NCBI GenBank assembly: GCA_910584145.1
Contig: CAJTXX010000064.1
Coordinates: 1-8,589 of the forward strand
DNA length: 8,589 nucleotides
Source of the DNA: an uncultured Eggerthellaceae bacterium
Lineage (GTDB): Bacteria > Actinomycetota > Coriobacteriia > Coriobacteriales > Eggerthellaceae
Direction: 5' to 3'
The notes under the pieces were generated by a model. The model saw nothing but the letters and a program-made list of their open reading frames with translations. It was not told where the DNA came from and did no database searches. Below are positions 5,215 through 8,589 of this stretch, piece by piece. The translations under genes were made by a program, and so were the position numbers. Numbering within the stretch: the first letter of the stretch is position 1; each line of letters starts with the position of its first letter.

Positions 5215-6717
5215 CTACAGCGTGCTATCGCCCCGCTGGTTGCGGTTCTGCTGCTGCGGTGCCTGGGCGTCAGCGCTGCTGGACGACTTCGGGGAGCTGT
5301 TCGCATTCTCGTCGCTGCCCAGCGTCACCTGCGCCTCGGCCTCCTGACCGTCGCGCACGTACTTCAAGGTGACCTGGTCGCCCGGGTTCTTCGTGCGCAC
5401 ATCCAGCATCAAGTCGCTTGCGCTGGCAACCTTCTGGCCATCGAACTGCACGATGATGTCGCCCACTTCCAGACCTGCCTTCGCAGCGCCGCTATCGGGC
5501 ACTACCGATGACACATACGCGCCCTCGTCCACCGAGAATCCATAGCGCTGCGCTATGGCGGCGTTCACCGTGGTCAGGCTCACGCCCAGCTGCGCATGGG
5601 TGGGGTCTTTGCCCTCGATGATATCCTGCGCCAGGCTGATGGCGTAATTGACCGGTATGGCGAATCCGACACCCGAGTAATTGCCGGAATACGAGGTTAT
5701 CAGGGTGTTGATGCCGACCAAGCGCCCCTGCGCATCCACCAGCGCGCCGCCGGAGTTGCCAGGATTGATGGCCGCATCGGTCTGTATCATGTTCGGATAG
5801 ATGGTGGGAGCACCGGTGCTGTTGCCGAACATGTCGCCGGATGCCTCCATGATCTGCGAGCGGCTGGTAGCCGACACGATGCCGGTAGCCACCGACTGCT
5901 CCAGCCCGAACGGGCTGCCGATGCTCATGACCCACTCGCCGATGGTGATATTGTCGGAATCGCCCAGGGCCATCGGGGTGAATCCGCTGCCATCGAGCTT
6001 CAGCACGGCCACATCGGACGACGCGTCGTCGCCGACGAGCTCAGCGTCGTAGGTCTCGCCATCGACCGTCACCTCGAACTTGCTGCCGCCTTCCACCACG
6101 TGGTAGTTGGTGACGGCATAGCCGTCCTCCGACAGCATGACGCACGAGCCCATGCCGCTCTGGGTGAGCGAATCGTCGCGCTCCTGGCTGTAGCCATAGC
6201 CGTACAGGTAGTCATAGATGCTGCCCGACTGCGCGCCCTGCGACGCATAGACGGTGACCGAGCCCACTGACGGCATGCACTTCGAAGCAACCGCCTCAGC
6301 GAGCGTGGCCTCCTCGGTGGCGGCCTCCACCGACGCCGATTCCACCGCGCCGAGCTGCGTGCGCGAGCCGAGCATGCCGAACATGTTCGTAGCCGCGCCT
6401 ATGCCGAACACCAGCACGCACGCCACGAGCGCGCCGACGAAGGCGAGCAGGAACGTCTTCGCGCCCGAGCCCTTCTTCGCCGCTGCGGGAGCGGCAGCGG
6501 TAGCGCCGGTTGCATGCTGAGCCGTCGTGCCGGCCTGGGGGTGGTTCGGCTGCGGCTGCGAAGCGTGCATGCCGGAGCCATCGGAGGCATACGCCGCGTA
6601 ATACGCCGGATGCGCCTCGTGCTGCAACGGGGACTGCGCCCCGGGTTGAGCCTGAGGCTGCGCCCCGGGCTGTGCAGGATGACCCTGCGGTATGTGATGA
6701 TTGCCGTTGTTCTCCAT
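5215..6717 (-). CDS. htrA: HtrA/DegP-like membrane-anchored serine protease with one PDZ domain
   Basis: This protease degrades or processes misfolded proteins outside the membrane. The 500 residues divide into a cytoplasmic Pro/Gln/Ala/His-rich tail (1-80), one membrane helix (about 88-110), a helical linker (about 125-146), a trypsin-like domain (about 147-365), one PDZ domain (about 376-466) and a Ser/Gln/Asn-rich tail ending DSTL. The catalytic triad is intact: H206 in TNYHVVEG, D235 in SSDVAVLK and S322 in GNSGG. The only cysteines outside the membrane helix are C147 and C192. A loop at 168-176 has tyrosine at every second position. The ATG at 6717 is fixed by a near-perfect AAGGAGGT five bases upstream; the frame stays open to 6801, but that part is Arg-rich and has no ribosome site. 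A terminator follows the gene. It is divergent from the amino acid ABC operon and shares a 192-base control region with it. No adjacent two-component genes are visible. Confidence 0.95.
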   Translation of the reverse strand: MENNGNHHIPQGHPAQPGAQPQAQPGAQSPLQHEAHPAYYAAYASDGSGMHASQPQPNHPQAGTTAQHATGATAAAPAAAKKGSGAKTFLLAFVGALVACVLVFGIGAATNMFGMLGSRTQLGAVESASVEAATEEATLAEAVASKCMPSVGSVTVYASQGAQSGSIYDYLYGYGYSQERDDSLTQSGMGSCVMLSEDGYAVTNYHVVEGGSKFEVTVDGETYDAELVGDDASSDVAVLKLDGSGFTPMALGDSDNITIGEWVMSIGSPFGLEQSVATGIVSATSRSQIMEASGDMFGNSTGAPTIYPNMIQTDAAINPGNSGGALVDAQGRLVGINTLITSYSGNYSGVGFAIPVNYAISLAQDIIEGKDPTHAQLGVSLTTVNAAIAQRYGFSVDEGAYVSSVVPDSGAAKAGLEVGDIIVQFDGQKVASASDLMLDVRTKNPGDQVTLKYVRDGQEAEAQVTLGSDENANSSPKSSSSADAQAPQQQNRNQRGDSTL

Positions 6718-6756
6718 GTCGGACCTCCTTCGTTGCGTCGCAATGTACCATCCGCC

Positions 6757-6770
6757 GCGCCGCGCGGCGC
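6757..6770. repeat. GC-only 14-bp palindrome in the htrA leader region
   Basis: GCGCCGCGCGGCGC is perfectly self-complementary and lies about 40 bases upstream of the htrA start. It could form a small leader hairpin or be chance in GC-rich DNA; no clear htrA promoter could be placed around it. Confidence 0.3.
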
Positions 6771-6806
6771 GAGCGTCCCGGCATCTTTTCCCATTCGTCA
6801 CCTAAA

Positions 6807-6822
6807 TACACCGAATGGTGTA
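6807..6822. promoter_or_regulatory. Perfect palindrome, candidate operator between htrA and the ABC operon
   Basis: TACACCGAATGGTGTA has 6-bp perfect arms around GAAT. It ends 10 bases before the -10 box of the receptor gene, where the -35 element would normally be, and lies about 90 bases upstream of the htrA start. This position suits a dimeric repressor or activator that controls one or both divergent genes. The regulator is unknown. Confidence 0.45.
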
Positions 6823-6829
6823 CTGCGCG

Positions 6830-6838
6830 TGATATACT
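6830..6838 (+). promoter_or_regulatory. Extended -10 promoter of the amino acid ABC operon
   Basis: TGATATACT is an extended -10 element (TGn followed by TATACT, 5 of 6 to consensus). No good -35 hexamer precedes it; that position holds the palindrome at 6807-6822, which would suit a promoter helped or blocked by a regulator. Initiation would fall near 6845, leaving a leader of about 65 bases. Confidence 0.5.
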
Positions 6839-6860
6839 CTTTCTGCTTTATCACAGTAGA

Positions 6861-6885
6861 GCGGTAATGCGCCAGAGCATTCCGC
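6861..6885 (+). other. Leader stem-loop before the receptor gene
   Basis: GCGG-t-AATGC (6861-6870) can pair with GCATTCCGC (6877-6885), giving nine base pairs with one bulged base and a 6-base loop. It lies in the predicted leader, 25 bases before the receptor ATG and clear of its ribosome site. No T tract follows, so it is unlikely to be a terminator. It may stabilise the message or be incidental. Confidence 0.35.
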
Positions 6886-6909
6886 AGAGCCCCTTTCAGA
6901 GGAGAGAAG

Positions 6910-7764
6910 ATGAAGAAGAAGATCGTGACCATCGCCGCCGCATGCGCGCTGGCCCTCGGCGCGTTCGCCCTGGTGGGATGCTCGGGCGGCAGCGCATCCA
7001 GCTCGGCGTCGTCGAGCGCAGGCGCTGAGGCCGAGGACTTCGGCGAGGGCTTCAAGCTGACCGTCGGGTTCGACAACAGCTATCCGCCGTACGGCTTCAT
7101 CGGCGAGCAGGGCGAGTACACCGGCCTCGACCTCGACCTGGCCGCTGCCGTGGCCGAGCTGAACGGCTGGGAATTCGCAGCCGAGCCCATCGACTGGGAC
7201 GCGAAGGACGCGCTGCTCGAGCAGGGCACCATCAACTGCATCTGGAACGGCTTCACGATGGAGGGCCGCGAGGACAGCTACACCTTCAGCGACCCCTACA
7301 TGCTCAATGAGCAGGTCATCGTGGTGAAGGCCGACTCCGGCATCAACAGCCTCGAAGACCTGGCCGGCAAGGTGGTCATAACCCAGATCGACTCCGCCGC
7401 GCTCGACGTGCTCGAGGGCGATCAGGCCACCCTGGCTGACAGCTTCGCGCGCCTCGACACCATCAGCGATTACAACAACGCCTTCATGCAGCTGCAGGCT
7501 GGCAACGTGGACGCCGTGGCGTGCGACCTGAGCATCGCCGCCTATCAGATGGCCGCGAATGCCGACGCATACGCCCAGCTCGACGAGGCGCTCTCCAGCG
7601 AGCACTACGCCGTGGGCTTCAACAAGTCCGAGGGCGGCCAGAAGCTCGCCGAGATCGTGAACGAGTCGCTGGCTTCGCTCGTCTCCTCCGGCAAGGCCAA
7701 GGAGATCTGCGACAAGTACGCCGAGTACGGTGTCGACTACGACGCCAACTGGGTGTTGAAGTAG
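6910..7764 (+). CDS. Polar amino acid ABC transporter, substrate-binding lipoprotein
   Basis: This is the extracellular receptor of an amino acid importer, tethered to the membrane by lipid. Of 284 residues, 1-23 form a lipoprotein signal peptide (KKK, hydrophobic core, lipobox LVGC at 21-24, with C24 as the modified cysteine). A Ser/Ala-rich linker follows to about 42, then a type 2 periplasmic-binding-protein (PBPb) domain. Recognisable parts are VGFDNSYPPYGF (52-63), INCIWNGFTMEGRED (108-122) with R120 at the position that holds the ligand carboxylate in this family, FSDPY (126-130) and DAVACDLSIAAY (201-212). The ligand is probably a polar amino acid such as glutamine, glutamate, arginine or cystine; the sequence does not decide which. 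The ATG at 6910 follows GAGGAGAG. It is the first gene of an operon with the permease, separated by 63 bases containing a stem-loop. It is highly GC-biased and intact. Confidence 0.93.
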   Translation: MKKKIVTIAAACALALGAFALVGCSGGSASSSASSSAGAEAEDFGEGFKLTVGFDNSYPPYGFIGEQGEYTGLDLDLAAAVAELNGWEFAAEPIDWDAKDALLEQGTINCIWNGFTMEGREDSYTFSDPYMLNEQVIVVKADSGINSLEDLAGKVVITQIDSAALDVLEGDQATLADSFARLDTISDYNNAFMQLQAGNVDAVACDLSIAAYQMAANADAYAQLDEALSSEHYAVGFNKSEGGQKLAEIVNESLASLVSSGKAKEICDKYAEYGVDYDANWVLK

Positions 7765-7775
7765 CATCTGCCGAT

Positions 7776-7803
7776 CGGGGCGCTCCTCTTCCGGGGCGCC
7801 CCG
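7776..7803 (+). other. Stem-loop between receptor and permease genes
   Basis: CGGGGCGC (7776-7783) pairs perfectly with GCGCCCCG (7796-7803) around a 12-base loop, 11 bases after the receptor stop and just before the permease ribosome site. No T tract follows, so full termination is unlikely. Such intercistronic stems in binding-protein operons commonly protect the upstream message from 3' decay or cause partial attenuation, giving more receptor than permease; that role here is inferred. Confidence 0.6.
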
Positions 7804-7827
7804 TCTGCACAGGACGGAGGGAACCAC

Positions 7828-8481
7828 GTGGAATTCAGTGTGATGATGAGCCTGCTGCTGGACGGCCTCGCTCTGACCGCCCAGATCTTCGTCGTCACGC
7901 TGGTGGGGGCGCTCCCGCTCGGCGTGGTGGTGGCCCTCTGCCGCATGAGCCGCTTCAAGCCGGTGGCCATCATCGCGCAGTTCTACATCTCCATCTTGCG
8001 CGGCACGCCGCTGATGCTCCAGCTGATGGCCATCATGTTCGGCCCGTATTACCTGTTCGGCGCCCAGATGGGCAGCGACTGGAAGTTCTGGGCGTGCGAT
8101 ATCGGCTTCATCCTGAACTATGCCGCGTACTTCGGCGAGATCTACCGCAGCGGCATACAGTCCATCCCGCGCGGCCAGTACGAGGCCGCCAGCGTGCTTG
8201 GCTACTCCCGGGCGCAGACGTTCATGAAGATCGTGCTCCCGCAAGTGATCAAGCATATCCTGCCCGCGATGGGCAACGAGATCATCACCTTGGTGAAGGA
8301 TACCTCGCTCGCATTCGTGCTGGGCATCGCCGAGATGTTCAGCCAAGCGAAAGCGCTCGCGGCGCGCGAGGTGTCGATGGTGCCCTACGCGCTGGCGGCG
8401 CTCATCTACTGGGTGTTCTGCCTGCTCATCGAGTTCATCCTGAACCGTGTGGAGAAGAAGCTTGACTATTACCATAACTGA
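7828..8481 (+). CDS. Polar amino acid ABC transporter permease (HisM/GlnP type)
   Basis: This is the membrane subunit of the importer whose receptor is encoded upstream. Its 217 residues are typical of the HisM/GlnP family, with about five membrane segments. The early signature GLALTAQIFVVTLVGALPLG (13-32) and LRGTPLMLQ (57-65) are followed by the EAA loop YEAASVLGYSRAQTFMKIVLPQ's key residues E119, A120, A121 and G125 (about 118-139), which contacts the ATPase. IITLVKDTSLAFVLGIAEM (152-170) is also strongly conserved. The start is GTG at 7828, chosen because GGAGGG (7816-7821) lies six bases upstream; ATG codons a few codons later are less well placed. It follows the receptor gene in the same operon. 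No ATPase gene begins in the 108 bases after its stop, so that subunit is encoded beyond the folded region or elsewhere. One permease gene suggests a homodimer. Confidence 0.93.
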   Translation: MEFSVMMSLLLDGLALTAQIFVVTLVGALPLGVVVALCRMSRFKPVAIIAQFYISILRGTPLMLQLMAIMFGPYYLFGAQMGSDWKFWACDIGFILNYAAYFGEIYRSGIQSIPRGQYEAASVLGYSRAQTFMKIVLPQVIKHILPAMGNEIITLVKDTSLAFVLGIAEMFSQAKALAAREVSMVPYALAALIYWVFCLLIEFILNRVEKKLDYYHN

Positions 8482-8500
8482 CCGGTCGAAGGGGAGCCGA

Positions 8501-8589
8501 GGGAAGGCTTCGTTCGCCTCCTCACGGCGAGAAGATGTGGTGGGATACCACGTCTTCTCTTGTTCCGGGGAAGCTCGCTCAGCCTTCCC
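8501..8589. repeat. Long-range inverted repeat enclosing smaller hairpins at the window end
   Basis: GGGAAGGCT (8501-8509) is perfectly complementary to AGCCTTCCC (8581-8589), the last nine bases of the window. Between them lie a small hairpin TCGCC/GGCGA (8514-8518 with 8526-8530) and the 13-bp stem at 8529-8559; the two inner stems compete for bases 8529-8530. Together they could form a branched RNA of about 90 bases. The right arm ends at the window edge, so its true extent is unknown. Confidence 0.4.
8529..8559 (+). terminator. Stem-loop after the permease gene, possible terminator
   Basis: A 13-bp stem with one G-T pair (8529-8541 with 8547-8559, loop GGGAT) is followed by TTGTTCC. It begins 47 bases past the permease stop. 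The tract after the stem has only moderate T content, so this may be a terminator or a hairpin within the larger folded region 8501-8589. Confidence 0.5.

Noticed and set aside
6718..6801. 28-residue N-terminal extension of HtrA to an ATG at 6801
   Set aside because: Arg-rich, without a ribosome site, and overlapping the candidate control region; AAGGAGGT fixes the start at 6717.
6802..8475. 557-codon open frame on the minus strand, antisense to the ABC receptor and permease
   Set aside because: It mirrors two clearly homologous plus-strand genes; its protein is a His/Val/Gly-rich composition artefact of GC-rich codon bias with no recognisable domain.
8501..8589. tRNA or 4.5S signal recognition particle RNA at the window end
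   Set aside because: The arm lengths, T-loop sequence and the conserved GGAA-type tetraloop region expected for these RNAs are absent.

Overview
This window looks like ordinary chromosomal DNA from a high-GC, Gram-positive anaerobe, most likely a coriobacterium of the Eggerthella/Gordonibacter/Adlercreutzia type. This is an inference from the strong G/C third-position bias, the lipoprotein-type ABC receptor, the style of the HtrA protein (Pro/Gln-rich cytoplasmic tail plus one membrane anchor) and general protein similarity; no marker gene proves it. Eight protein genes are present. No stretch longer than 300 bases lacks a gene. I saw no tRNA, rRNA, CRISPR array, insertion sequence or phage gene.

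Layout. (1) 1-1171, minus: the N-terminal part of a UvrD/PcrA superfamily 1 helicase, cut by the window start. (2) 1223-1254: a strong minus-strand terminator closing the next gene set. (3) 1283-3457, minus: uppP (undecaprenyl-diphosphate phosphatase), then an AroQ-type chorismate mutase and a type I-beta DAHP synthase. The last two overlap by ATGA and resemble a split form of the fused chorismate mutase-DAHP synthase of Bacillus. (4) 3594-4397, plus: a TatD-family metal-dependent hydrolase, divergent from uppP. (5) 4467-5045, minus: an unrecognised, highly charged protein with a C-terminal membrane anchor and its own TATAAT promoter. (6) 5215-6717, minus: a membrane-anchored HtrA/DegP-like serine protease with one PDZ domain, ended by a clear terminator. 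(7) 6910-8481, plus: a polar amino acid ABC importer, with a lipoprotein receptor and a permease separated by a stem-loop. The ATPase is not in the window. (8) 8482-8589: a non-coding, strongly structured tail.

The genes are mostly independent housekeeping units: DNA repair, entry to aromatic amino acid synthesis, lipid carrier recycling, envelope protein quality control and amino acid uptake. I did not find a convincing undescribed multi-gene system. The best second-look items are the split aromatic enzyme pair, the possible leaderless uppP start, the two exported cysteines and Tyr-alternating loop in HtrA, the 16-bp palindrome between htrA and the ABC operon, the unrecognised tail-anchored protein, and the folded region at the right edge.
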